From Aliikangiella coralliicola (lineage in GTDB: Bacteria > Pseudomonadota > Gammaproteobacteria > Enterobacterales > Kangiellaceae): a stretch of DNA of 64,000 nucleotides. Shown piece after piece: positions 54,831 through 63,135 of this stretch. Under the pieces are notes generated by a model that saw only the letters and a list, made by a program, of their open reading frames with translations, did no database searches and was not told where the DNA came from. Location: NCBI RefSeq assembly GCF_007004725.1, contig NZ_ML660163.1, positions 514,915 to 578,914 of the forward strand, written 5' to 3'. The position numbers and the translations under genes are program-made. Each line of letters starts with the position of its first letter. Position 1 is the first letter of the stretch.

Positions 54831-56285
54831 ATGAAACCCTGTGTAAAAAAACAACAAAGAATTAGCCGTTCACAATGGATGCTAAGCCATCCAGTTGTAG
54901 ACGTACTATCACGACTAACCAGACCAATGCTGCCGGCCATTTTGGCAGTTATGTCACTAGACTTATATGATATTTATCTGGTATCGCAATTGGGCACACA
55001 ATCACTCGCCGCGCTAAGCTTTACTATTCCGATTACCAGTATTCTCTTTGCCGTTGCAATTGGGTTGACGATTGGTACAACAGCAGTTTTATCTCATTCT
55101 CTAGGAAAAGGAGATCATCATGAAACCCAGCGACTGGTGACAGACAGTTTTCTCTTTTCGTCTACTGTTGCTATTCTACTTGGTATTATCGGTATCGTTA
55201 CGATAAAGCCACTTTTTCATTATCTGGGTGCGAACTACGCTTTAATTCCAGATTCTTTTCACCTCGGCCCCAAACCGGATATTATGCCGCTGATTACCGA
55301 GTACATGCAGTTACGTTATCTAGGTTTTGTTTTCATGTTAATTCCTTTATTGGCAAATGGCGTGATGCGAGCCGTCGGTGATGCGCAGTTTGCTGGCCGC
55401 TTAATGCTGAGCTGGGCAATCTTAACCGCGTTACTGGATAGTTTATTAATGTGGCAAGCTGGTGAAAACGCTAGTCTGATCGATATCGGTAAAGGACATT
55501 TGATTGCCGATAGCCTGACTTCCATCGTCTCTATGGTGTTGCTTGTTAAACGAGAAAAGTTATTAATCTTTGAACGTTTTTCTCAGACGGAATTTTGGTG
55601 TAGTCTCCGTCGACTACTTCATATCGGTTTACCAGCAATCTCAATTAGCCTTTTAACCCCCATAGCATTTGCCATTGTAACCAGCTGGGTCGCTTTTTAT
55701 GGCCGGGAAGCTGTCGCTGCTTTTGGCGTATTGTCTCGCATTGAAACCGTCGCGTTGTTTTTACCTATGGCGCTATCCACTTCGTTACCCATATTTATCG
55801 GTCAGAACTATGCGGCAAATTTAATAAACCGTTGTTGTTCGGCCATACGAAAAAGCCTTCTTATCAGTCTCGCAGTTCAACTAGTGGTTTATATTGCCCT
55901 GGTGACTGGTGCTAACCAAATCGCACAGCAATTCAGTGATTCACCACAGGTAACCCATTTAATTGTATACATGTTATGGTTTTTACCCTTAGGTTACCTC
56001 GGTCAGGGTGTTGTCATTCTGGTTGTATCTTCATTGAATGCTATGCACCGCCCTAAAACCGCGTTAGTTTTATCGGTTATTCGCATGTTTGGTTTGCTTG
56101 TCCCTTTTGCTTATCTCGGCGCTTACCTGGGAAGCCTGGACGGGTTGTTTATTAGTATGATGATTTCAAATCTGTTAATTGGGATCATAGCTTATCTCTG
56201 GCTTAACCGTATTTGTTCCCGTGAATACGAGTTAAACATTTCCCCAAAAGTGGAATCGCCTGATCTCGATACTGTTAATTCATAA
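54831..56285 (+). CDS. MATE family efflux transporter
   Basis: The 484-residue protein has about twelve TM helices in two homologous halves. It shows the MATE pattern LTRPMLPAILAVMSLDLYDIYLV, a GTTAVLSHSLGKGD loop between the first helices, and GVMRAVGDAQFAGRLM in the first half. MATE transporters expel cationic drugs or metabolites in exchange for Na+ or H+. The substrate cannot be predicted. It starts 24 bases after the lipoprotein gene and probably shares its transcript; a hairpin terminator follows at 56378. Confidence 0.92.
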   Translation: MKPCVKKQQRISRSQWMLSHPVVDVLSRLTRPMLPAILAVMSLDLYDIYLVSQLGTQSLAALSFTIPITSILFAVAIGLTIGTTAVLSHSLGKGDHHETQRLVTDSFLFSSTVAILLGIIGIVTIKPLFHYLGANYALIPDSFHLGPKPDIMPLITEYMQLRYLGFVFMLIPLLANGVMRAVGDAQFAGRLMLSWAILTALLDSLLMWQAGENASLIDIGKGHLIADSLTSIVSMVLLVKREKLLIFERFSQTEFWCSLRRLLHIGLPAISISLLTPIAFAIVTSWVAFYGREAVAAFGVLSRIETVALFLPMALSTSLPIFIGQNYAANLINRCCSAIRKSLLISLAVQLVVYIALVTGANQIAQQFSDSPQVTHLIVYMLWFLPLGYLGQGVVILVVSSLNAMHRPKTALVLSVIRMFGLLVPFAYLGAYLGSLDGLFISMMISNLLIGIIAYLWLNRICSREYELNISPKVESPDLDTVNS

Positions 56286-56377
56286 AGCAAATAAAAATTA
56301 TTTTGACGGTATCCACTTCCACCGCTTTCGTTTATTTTTATAAGCTTATTTGAAAACCCGATGAAGCCAAACTAAAA

Positions 56378-56402
56378 AGCCACGCCAGTGAATGACGTGG
56401 CT
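56378..56402 (+). terminator. Intrinsic terminator after the MATE gene
   Basis: AGCCACG (56378-56384) pairs with CGTGGCT (56396-56402), with two further pairs inside after one mismatch, followed by CATTATTTTT. The other strand also shows a T run, so it may serve both directions. It lies about 95 bases beyond the MATE stop. Confidence 0.7.
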
Positions 56403-56511
56403 CATTATTTTTCAACGGCAGACATCGGCATGATTGAAAATCATAAACCAGCATATATTCATCATAAAATACACCAGTTCTCTCACTCAAGCTCTCGAAG
56501 ATTAGTCTGAT

Positions 56512-56676
56512 TTATCCACAATATGCACACGGAGGCTGTGCACATTTTCCGCCGCACCGACTGCTGCAACTACAACCTGAGCAGGCCGCATTTTTACTAG
56601 AAATATTCTCCGACAAAGCTTGGTTGATCAGCTCATCTCTTTTTTTATCCGCTAATTCTTCACTCTTCTTATCCAT
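56512..56676 (-). CDS. 54-residue Cys-rich peptide, putative precursor or metal-binding peptide
   Basis: A short frame from ATG 56676 gives 54 residues: a charged helical leader (MDKKSEELADKKRDELINQA) and a C-terminal segment with seven cysteines at 32, 35, 37, 41, 45, 50 and 53 among Gly, Ser and Pro, ending AYCG. AAGGGG lies about 9 bases before the ATG. Leader-plus-Cys-core architecture is like RiPP precursors or small metallothionein-like peptides. The gene lies 171 bases downstream of the GRDP-like gene (56848) on the same strand, which might modify or bind it. Function is inferred from composition only. The remaining 56286-56847 spacer shows nothing else beyond the MATE terminator. Confidence 0.65.
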   Translation of the reverse strand: MDKKSEELADKKRDELINQALSENISSKNAACSGCSCSSRCGGKCAQPPCAYCG

Positions 56677-56847
56677 TGATAGTACCCCTTTTGTTAAAAG
56701 TTACAGTATTATTGATGTAGCCAGAAGCTATCTCGAAAAGCTGTACTCGTGAATTTTGAGATGGCATCTAGTATTCGTGGCAAAAGCATTTGTTACTTAT
56801 GCTAAATCAATTCGATTAAACCCCTGTTCATTTCCTGATAAATTCAA

Positions 56848-57408
56848 CTAATGCTGCCCAATCAGCTGTGTTGTTTCAGGTTTAGTAACCTGTTGATAAC
56901 AAAGCTCTGCTAATTGTTTTTTACTGTATTTTTTTGGGTATTCAAAATACAACTTTTCGAATGCTTTCCGGCCCAACTTATCATATGTACATTCATATTG
57001 AGGGCGTCTCTTATCTTTTAAAACTTCATCCTTTTGTTCTAATGGGACAGATTGAATTTCTTTTTGAAATTTAATCTTCTCAGCATCAGTCGTGGGTTGA
57101 TGATGTAAATAGTAACCGAAATAATGAAAACAAAAATTGGTGTAATCCTTGGTAAAAAGTACGAAATTATGCCACATTTCGTCGATAACAAGGAGCGGTT
57201 CATCGATTTCCATTTTGTTTGTATATGTCTGATCAAGTCTTTGCTCGTGTGCTAACCACAGCCACTTTTTAGTGTGAGTAAATATATCGATTGCCTCTTC
57301 GGAAGTTACACCAAATATATCTACAAACCTGGAAATTACATTTGGGTTTTCATAAGCATCGATTTGTTCCAACGATGGCCTTTTAAAATTAATTTCTTTG
57401 TGTTTCAT
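56848..57408 (-). CDS. GRDP-like protein (WH...HH motif)
   Basis: The 186-residue product resembles the bacterial glycine-rich domain-containing (GRDP/DUF1399-related) family. The core is IDEMWHNFVLFTKDYTNF followed by YFGYYLHHQP, with W79-H80, C93, H95, H102 and H103 forming a likely metal- or cofactor-binding set. The C-terminus is Lys/Tyr-rich. No enzyme activity is established for the family. A small Cys-rich peptide gene follows downstream on the same strand, an association that suggests a peptide-handling role. No strong Shine-Dalgarno is visible. Confidence 0.65.
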   Translation of the reverse strand: MKHKEINFKRPSLEQIDAYENPNVISRFVDIFGVTSEEAIDIFTHTKKWLWLAHEQRLDQTYTNKMEIDEPLLVIDEMWHNFVLFTKDYTNFCFHYFGYYLHHQPTTDAEKIKFQKEIQSVPLEQKDEVLKDKRRPQYECTYDKLGRKAFEKLYFEYPKKYSKKQLAELCYQQVTKPETTQLIGQH

Positions 57409-57937
57409 ATATTATTCTGGCTATTAGTTATTATATCTCTTAGGTAAATACCTTATCTTTAGCTATCTTTAGCTTCGTCATTTTAAGCATAAGCTTCACG
57501 ACGACCACAACATCAATTCCATTCAAATATATCGTAACTTTTTTAATTTTTAACAGGGAAATTTTGGTATTAGTTAATTTTGTCATTGGATTACAGTTAA
57601 TTTGATCTAAGTATCACTGAAAGTATGCTTTGGAATCTCACACTCTGATATTCACAAGCGCAAAGAATCCTCGCAAAAAATCAACTTAAGAATATCTGAT
57701 GGACACCATAAACTTTTTAGTATTGCCCATAATCTCAATGTCAAAAAGTATTCACCAGATTCTCCGTTTATGTCACTTTCCTACCCAAGTTAAACTCAAA
57801 AAAATAAATGAAAAAAAAGCTCAATTCGATCTGACTTCTTAGATATCGTCAAACGCAAAAAAGCCACGCCGCTGATCGGCGTGGCTTTATTTCTTCCATG
57901 AACCTGGGTTTGTTCAACCCTCCATTTGAGATAAAAT
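57409..57937. other. Intergenic region with terminator
   Basis: About 530 bases, AT-rich. It holds the strong terminator at 57860-57888 behind the matrixin gene and presumably the promoter of the GRDP-like gene. A perfect 10-base tandem duplication, TATCTTTAGC twice, occurs near 57451-57475. No gene is apparent. Confidence 0.5.
57860..57888 (-). terminator. Strong intrinsic terminator after the matrixin gene
   Basis: AAAGCCACGCCG (57860-57871) pairs perfectly over 12 bases with CGGCGTGGCTTT (57877-57888) around a 5-base loop. On the minus strand the stem is followed by TTTTTGCG. It lies about 50 bases past the stop of the matrixin gene. Stem sequence is close to that of the MATE terminator at 56378. 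Confidence 0.85.
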
Positions 57938-60556
57938 CTACTTATCCGACTTTGGCATAGTCACCTGATCACCATCGAAGTAGTAAGATGTCACCTGCTC
58001 ACGTTGTCCATAACTTTTTCCACTTTTAAACTGTCCCCGAATTCTCATACGATAACTACCAGCTTCCTTCAGCGGCAATTGCGCCGAGAAAATTCCATCG
58101 CCGGCTTTACGATCGCCGTTCTTACCATTATCGGCAAGCCTGATCTGTACCGTACGTTTTTCTGCAGGAATAATTGGACGAAGTTTTCCGCCTTGTTCCA
58201 CATCATCGTAATAGCTATCATTTGTAGTTCGAACAGGAATAACGACATCAGCAATAAACTCAGCTTCGTTTACCACAACGCCTTCATGCACCAACCTTGT
58301 CTCAACAATCGGTGATTTTTCAAGTAGCTTGAAATCTGAAAACATTTTCGTTTTAGAAGAACTATAAGCCTGGGCAATTAAGCGAGTCTGATTTTCATGA
58401 GTTTTTGCAGCCTTGAAATGTAAACTCCATGTACCTACATGATCATCTTTATTATTGCACCGGTAAGGCATTGGAATTTTGATATGTCGATGGGTTGCTC
58501 CTTTTCGAACTTGAACGCCAGGCATGTTAAACACCGTTCCAATGGTACAGCCTCCGGGAGTCTTCACCGTAACATCGAATTGATTTTGGTTCGGTGTTTC
58601 CCAGTTCATGGTAAAAGTCAGGTCACGTTCTGATTCACTCACAATGGCATCAAGCTGACCAGATTGTCCCGCATGGAGTTCATATAAGGGATCGATAAGC
58701 GTTGTTAAATCGACGGCAGACGCAGCGATAGAAATAAAAAACTTCTGCAACTCGACGTTGGTCAAATCTTGATGCTCTAAATGCTGGCCACCGCTATTCA
58801 GTGCAACCTGGCTGAGTTCAGGACCACTCAACGAAGAACCTAATCCTAAACTGTACAGAGTAAGATCATTATTAACTATCGGTGCATTGATATCCATTAA
58901 GTCAGATCCCGGTGGATCGTTATGCATTCCATCTGAAAACACAAAAACAATTTGTCGATCATGAGGATCTGCAACGCCGGTTAGCTGGCTGACAGCCTCT
59001 TGAACGCCCGCAATAATATTTGTCAAACCACCGGCAACCATCGAATTAATCGCATTCTGTGCATTGGGTCTTGAAGCCGCGGTAAGATCCTGTAAGTTGA
59101 ACGCAGGCACAAAAGGAACAACAGCGGAGTTAAACTGAACCAGGCCCAGTCTGTGACCACCGTCTAGATCGAGAAAGTCGATAAATGAATTAGCCGACAA
59201 TTTCAATACATCTATTTTTACTCCCGAATCCATCATGCCGTTCATCGAACCACTGCGATCCAACACTAAAGCAATATCGGTGTCTCCAGTTCCTGTGACA
59301 AAATTAATTTCCGGCGTAGTTTCACCGGCCACTACCTCAATTTCCCGAATGGTATCAATATTCGAAAAGTCCGGCGCATTAGCTCCCGATGGCGCATCAT
59401 CGTAACATTCCGTTGGAAATCCGGTATGACCGACACCGTTGAATACCGTTAGATTATATCGATTGTCGTCGTCCGCTTGCGTATTAGGAACACCATTATT
59501 CCAGGGAAGAATACAAACGTAGTAAGTGCCTGGCGTCATTCCTTTGATAATATAATCACCAGCAGAGCTAGCTGGGTCCCAATCAAACTGGCTGATCGAA
59601 AATGCCTCATAAACAGGCTGACTGGTATCAGCTGTATTATAGGCCCAGATACGAACGCCCTGCGCGGCCAATCCATTAGATTGTCTTACCCAACCACTAA
59701 TTGCACCAGTGGAATAAGGTGCCGCACCGTCAGGCCAAAAACCTGTAGCGGGATAGCCTCGACCGGAAGAAGCAATATCGTCTTCCTCAAGCGATCTGAT
59801 ATTATTCTGAAACGCGATGTTTGTGTCACTTACCGAAGGAAACATAGTTGCTGCATCAACACCGGCAAAAGCCATACTTGTATGTGACAAACCAAACAAA
59901 TGGCCAAATTCATGGGTTGCCACCGCTCGAATATCGAATACGTTAGGCGTCGCATTTGGCGCAGTAGAATAATCGAACTCATCTGGATTCCAGGTCATAT
60001 CCATGTCAAGAATAGTTCCCTCAGTCAGGTTAGTTCCATTCGGATAAGTTGCCAACGGTAAGTTAACGACATTACTTGCGCCACCGGCTTGTCCACAATC
60101 AACATTGCGATTGCCATTGTTCAAGACGATGGTTGGTCCCACATAAGTGGTGGTTAATCCCATGGCAATAACGCCGGCCGGCCAGGTGACATTATTATCT
60201 GACCAGGTGACAATATTAACCAGATCGCATCCTGAATCGCTCACCGGCGTTTCACCACTATAAACGACCGAAATATCCGAGGTCAGCACGTTTTGCCACT
60301 CTGTAAAAGCATCAGAAATTTCATTAACTGCATCGGGATTACTGACTGCCGGCGTCCCCTGCATGTTGGCGTCGTTATTTACCACACCGTCTTCATGAAG
60401 TCGCCACTCTAATGGCATGGCAGCATCATTCCACAATGTGTGACTAATCACTGACAATCCGTTGGTGGGTGTTTCCAGATTTTCTCCAGCTTGAATATTC
60501 GCAAGACACAAACATGCCACGGCTAAAGCTGAAAGTTTCATTGTTTTCCTATTCAT
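57938..60556 (-). CDS. Secreted matrixin metalloprotease with VWA domain
   Basis: The 872-residue exported protein has a signal peptide (1-24). A matrixin-type zinc protease domain (about 35-265) follows, with HEFGHLFGLSH (H215, E216, H219, H225) and a Met-turn-like AATMFPS (235-241). A carboxypeptidase-regulatory/Ig-like domain (about 285-420) comes next, then a von Willebrand factor A domain starting near 426 with MIDAS DRSGSMNG (D433, S435, S437). The C-terminal beta domains resemble choice-of-anchor type sequences. AAGGAG lies 8 bases before the ATG. It follows the 181-residue gene by 12 bases, so they form an operon. Extracellular proteolysis or adhesion is expected; substrate unknown. 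Confidence 0.85.
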   Translation of the reverse strand: MNRKTMKLSALAVACLCLANIQAGENLETPTNGLSVISHTLWNDAAMPLEWRLHEDGVVNNDANMQGTPAVSNPDAVNEISDAFTEWQNVLTSDISVVYSGETPVSDSGCDLVNIVTWSDNNVTWPAGVIAMGLTTTYVGPTIVLNNGNRNVDCGQAGGASNVVNLPLATYPNGTNLTEGTILDMDMTWNPDEFDYSTAPNATPNVFDIRAVATHEFGHLFGLSHTSMAFAGVDAATMFPSVSDTNIAFQNNIRSLEEDDIASSGRGYPATGFWPDGAAPYSTGAISGWVRQSNGLAAQGVRIWAYNTADTSQPVYEAFSISQFDWDPASSAGDYIIKGMTPGTYYVCILPWNNGVPNTQADDDNRYNLTVFNGVGHTGFPTECYDDAPSGANAPDFSNIDTIREIEVVAGETTPEINFVTGTGDTDIALVLDRSGSMNGMMDSGVKIDVLKLSANSFIDFLDLDGGHRLGLVQFNSAVVPFVPAFNLQDLTAASRPNAQNAINSMVAGGLTNIIAGVQEAVSQLTGVADPHDRQIVFVFSDGMHNDPPGSDLMDINAPIVNNDLTLYSLGLGSSLSGPELSQVALNSGGQHLEHQDLTNVELQKFFISIAASAVDLTTLIDPLYELHAGQSGQLDAIVSESERDLTFTMNWETPNQNQFDVTVKTPGGCTIGTVFNMPGVQVRKGATHRHIKIPMPYRCNNKDDHVGTWSLHFKAAKTHENQTRLIAQAYSSSKTKMFSDFKLLEKSPIVETRLVHEGVVVNEAEFIADVVIPVRTTNDSYYDDVEQGGKLRPIIPAEKRTVQIRLADNGKNGDRKAGDGIFSAQLPLKEAGSYRMRIRGQFKSGKSYGQREQVTSYYFDGDQVTMPKSDK

Positions 60557-60568
60557 TTCTAGCTCTCC

Positions 60569-61114
60569 TTACCTGTTTATCTTGGCTTGTTGGCGAAAAT
60601 TCCCCAATAACTTGGACAAACGGCCATTACTTTGCAATCGAGAAATACTTTCCCCTTTCTTTAACAACTGAATTTTTCCCGATGCGTGTGAAAAAACTTT
60701 ACTTCCTGACAACGCACTTTTTTTAGGCGCGTCAGATAAAAATAAAATTGCAGTTTCCCCTTCTTCTAAAGTGGTTTGGTGGCTGAGTGTTTGACGAATA
60801 ACACCAACAGTTCCACCAACGTAGGAAACCTTCAGCTGGCCTCGTGTTGCCTTTCCTTTAATGGTTTCTAATGGTTCGATATTGGCTGTGGTCACGATAA
60901 TGTTTCCGACCCAGCGAGAAGATAAAGAGCTGACTTTACCCACAACGATTTGCTGACTGGGACTAACCATCGCTTCGATGTTATAGCCCTGATTATTTAG
61001 ATTATTGAGTTTTTTGGTTGCCGCCATAGGGTTGCTGATTAACAAACACTGCGAAAACAAAATCGCACAAAAATAACCGGCTAACCGGCGTTTAATATTC
61101 TGTTCGGAACTCAT
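60569..61114 (-). CDS. Exported partner protein of the matrixin, unknown
   Basis: The 181-residue product has an N-terminal export signal (about 10-31, ending PMAATKK). A beta-rich domain follows (QIVVGKVSSLSSRWVGNIIVTT...KVSYVGGTVGVIRQ...GETAILFLSD), a pattern seen in secreted proteins that precede metalloprotease genes. No named family is assigned. AAAGGAG with a 6-base spacer marks the start. The matrixin gene begins 12 bases downstream. It could be an inhibitor, chaperone or propeptide-like factor; that is inference from neighbourhood. Confidence 0.7.
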   Translation of the reverse strand: MSSEQNIKRRLAGYFCAILFSQCLLISNPMAATKKLNNLNNQGYNIEAMVSPSQQIVVGKVSSLSSRWVGNIIVTTANIEPLETIKGKATRGQLKVSYVGGTVGVIRQTLSHQTTLEEGETAILFLSDAPKKSALSGSKVFSHASGKIQLLKKGESISRLQSNGRLSKLLGNFRQQAKINR

Positions 61115-61461
61115 GCGTTTCTCCTTTCGAAACTAACTTTCGATTTCCATCTGTTAAGCGTATCGATTGTTGCAAATGTCTGCGCCTGTTTATGGCTGAC
61201 AAAAAAGATCCGCCGCAAATGACACTTTCATTTTTTAGACGTGTCAGGGGTATATTCGCGGTTTGTTCCTTTTTCTAACAAAAAAAATTATTTTTTATTT
61301 TTTTAATAATTTCTTGTAAGAAAAGCCTTTTTAGAAGCGAATATATTAAAAATGAAGCCTTAACTTAAAAAGCATCAAGCTTTTAATTTCTGATTGAGAT
61401 ATTTGTGAATCTTCACCCAGCTCAACACGAGTTAAAGTTTGATAGGAGCGTAAAAACTGTT
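61115..61461. other. Divergent promoter region, very AT-rich
   Basis: This gap separates the matrixin operon from the sigma-factor operon. Around 61281-61312 is an A/T-only run with AAATTATT and AATAATTT arms, possibly an UP element or curved DNA. No clear consensus promoter was assigned. Nothing coding is supported. Confidence 0.4.
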
Positions 61462-62238
61462 ATGATAGTTTCGTCACCAAGGAACGAGCGAACAAAAAAC
61501 ATGGAAAGCAAAGCCTGCGCTTCTAAGCAAGGCATATCTTTAATTAGTGATTGCAAAAGCAAAATAGAAGCCTCATCAGTATTGGACATTGTTAGTCAGG
61601 CAATATCAGGAAACCGGCACGCAATTCGAAGGCTAATTCGCCTGTTAACTCCTGTTATTCAATCATCAGTTGCTCATATTCTCACGCGGACTCGTTCCGA
61701 TTCATCTAGTTGTGATATCCACGCAGAAGTCGCCGATTACTGCCAGGATATTTTTATGCTGCTTTTCAAAAATGATTCGAAAATATTGAGAAGTTGGGAT
61801 CCTGATAAAGGGATGAGTCTAAATAGTTTTATTAGCCTGATCACAAAACGCCGCGTCATATCCGCTTTACGACAAGAAAAACTAACTCATCGATTAGATG
61901 ACAAAACCATCGAACAAAAGATTGAATGTCACCGCAATGTGCCGGACATCGAAACCCAATTTATTGAACGACAATTGCTGCTAAATATTATTTCGTCACT
62001 AAAAAAAGACATTAGCGAATTGGGATACGACCTCTTCATACAGTTATTTTTATTTGAACGTACGCCAGAAGAAATATCAGCAAAAACTGGCGTGAGTAAA
62101 AATTCGATTTATGTGTGGAAAAACCGCCTCCGCAAAAAAGCAAAAGATATTTTACAGAAGTTAGAACTTGAAGAAGCCCAAAATAAAACGTCAGCGAAAA
62201 AGCAAACATCACATCAGGAGGCTTACGTCGATGAATGA
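61462..62238 (+). CDS. RNA polymerase sigma factor, sigma70-like/ECF type
   Basis: The 258-residue protein (from ATG 61462) has a region 2 (about 60-165; DYCQDIFMLLFKN, SLNSFISLITKRRVISALRQEK) and a region 4 HTH (about 170-240; FERTPEEISAKTGVSKNSIYVWKNRLRKKAKDIL). Starts at GTG 61405 or ATG 61501 are also possible; the chosen one has AGGAG, though 13 bases away. Its last 8 bases overlap the next gene, a membrane protein of anti-sigma type, so the pair probably forms a signal-transduction unit. The signal and promoter specificity are unknown. Confidence 0.82.
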   Translation: MIVSSPRNERTKNMESKACASKQGISLISDCKSKIEASSVLDIVSQAISGNRHAIRRLIRLLTPVIQSSVAHILTRTRSDSSSCDIHAEVADYCQDIFMLLFKNDSKILRSWDPDKGMSLNSFISLITKRRVISALRQEKLTHRLDDKTIEQKIECHRNVPDIETQFIERQLLLNIISSLKKDISELGYDLFIQLFLFERTPEEISAKTGVSKNSIYVWKNRLRKKAKDILQKLELEEAQNKTSAKKQTSHQEAYVDE

Positions 62239-63124
62239 GAATCAATTATTGGCGCTATTAGCCAACGAAATTGACGATATGGATACCGATAAAGATCTCA
62301 AGGCCTTGGTATACAATCGGCTCAGCCAACAGGAAGTTGAGCAACTAAAATTGGAAACAAATCACAATCCGTCACTCGGTTCAATGCTAGATGCATTTAC
62401 ACCGCTTGAAAATGACACCTTGACTGATATTGAGCATAATATCGTTAGCACTTTTTTCGAGGATACACCTCAAGCAAAAATAGCATCCGATGTTACCAAT
62501 AAAGAAACTCATGGTTATAACCTGATCGAGTATGTTAGTAAATTAAAGGACAAACTAAAATCCTTTACTAGCCTCTCGATTGCAGCGTCAGCACTTGCTA
62601 GCTTCGCCCTCATTTTTATCAGTATCAACTCGACACAGCAGCATACACTTCCTGCTTACTCCATTGAAGTCGGCGGCTATAACAAACAATATAGAAACGA
62701 CAATAAAGTTAACACTGAAAAAAATCCCAGCCTGGAAAATAAGCCAACGTTAGAAACAAACTCTTCAGGTTTTGAAAGACTCGCTTTCTTTCCAGAAAAT
62801 CGCCCGTCAATATTGTTAAGACCGAAACACGCTGTCACAGGAGAAGTTGACGTATTTATTTTGCTTGAATACAAAAACGAGATGACGAGGGTAAAAAGCC
62901 ATATTACCAAAGCCGACTCAGGCTCTTTCAAAGTAAAACCTGAACTCAACGGAGTATTTGTCAATCAGGGAAGCTACCCATCAACTCTGGTCGTGGTTAT
63001 CGCCAAACAAGGACATAGCCCAAAACTCGAAACTATCGCAGGTAAAATCAATCAACAAGTTGAGAGTTACTATTCTGAAGATTGGCTCTATCTCACTCAG
63101 CCCATCGTTATTCACGCGAAATAA
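62231..63124 (+). CDS. Membrane anti-sigma-like protein
   Basis: From ATG 62231 (AGGAGG 9 bases upstream) the product has 297 residues. A cytoplasmic N-terminus (1-110; MNENQLLALLANEIDD) is followed by a single TM helix (about 113-132; SLSIAASALASFALIFISI) and a periplasmic domain with a Ser/Asn-rich linker and beta-rich end. This topology and the overlap with the sigma gene fit an anti-sigma factor. No zinc-binding HxxxCxxC motif is visible, so it is not a classical ZAS type. Assignment rests on context. Confidence 0.65.
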   Translation: MNENQLLALLANEIDDMDTDKDLKALVYNRLSQQEVEQLKLETNHNPSLGSMLDAFTPLENDTLTDIEHNIVSTFFEDTPQAKIASDVTNKETHGYNLIEYVSKLKDKLKSFTSLSIAASALASFALIFISINSTQQHTLPAYSIEVGGYNKQYRNDNKVNTEKNPSLENKPTLETNSSGFERLAFFPENRPSILLRPKHAVTGEVDVFILLEYKNEMTRVKSHITKADSGSFKVKPELNGVFVNQGSYPSTLVVVIAKQGHSPKLETIAGKINQQVESYYSEDWLYLTQPIVIHAK

Positions 63125-63135
63125 AGTTAAGAGCA

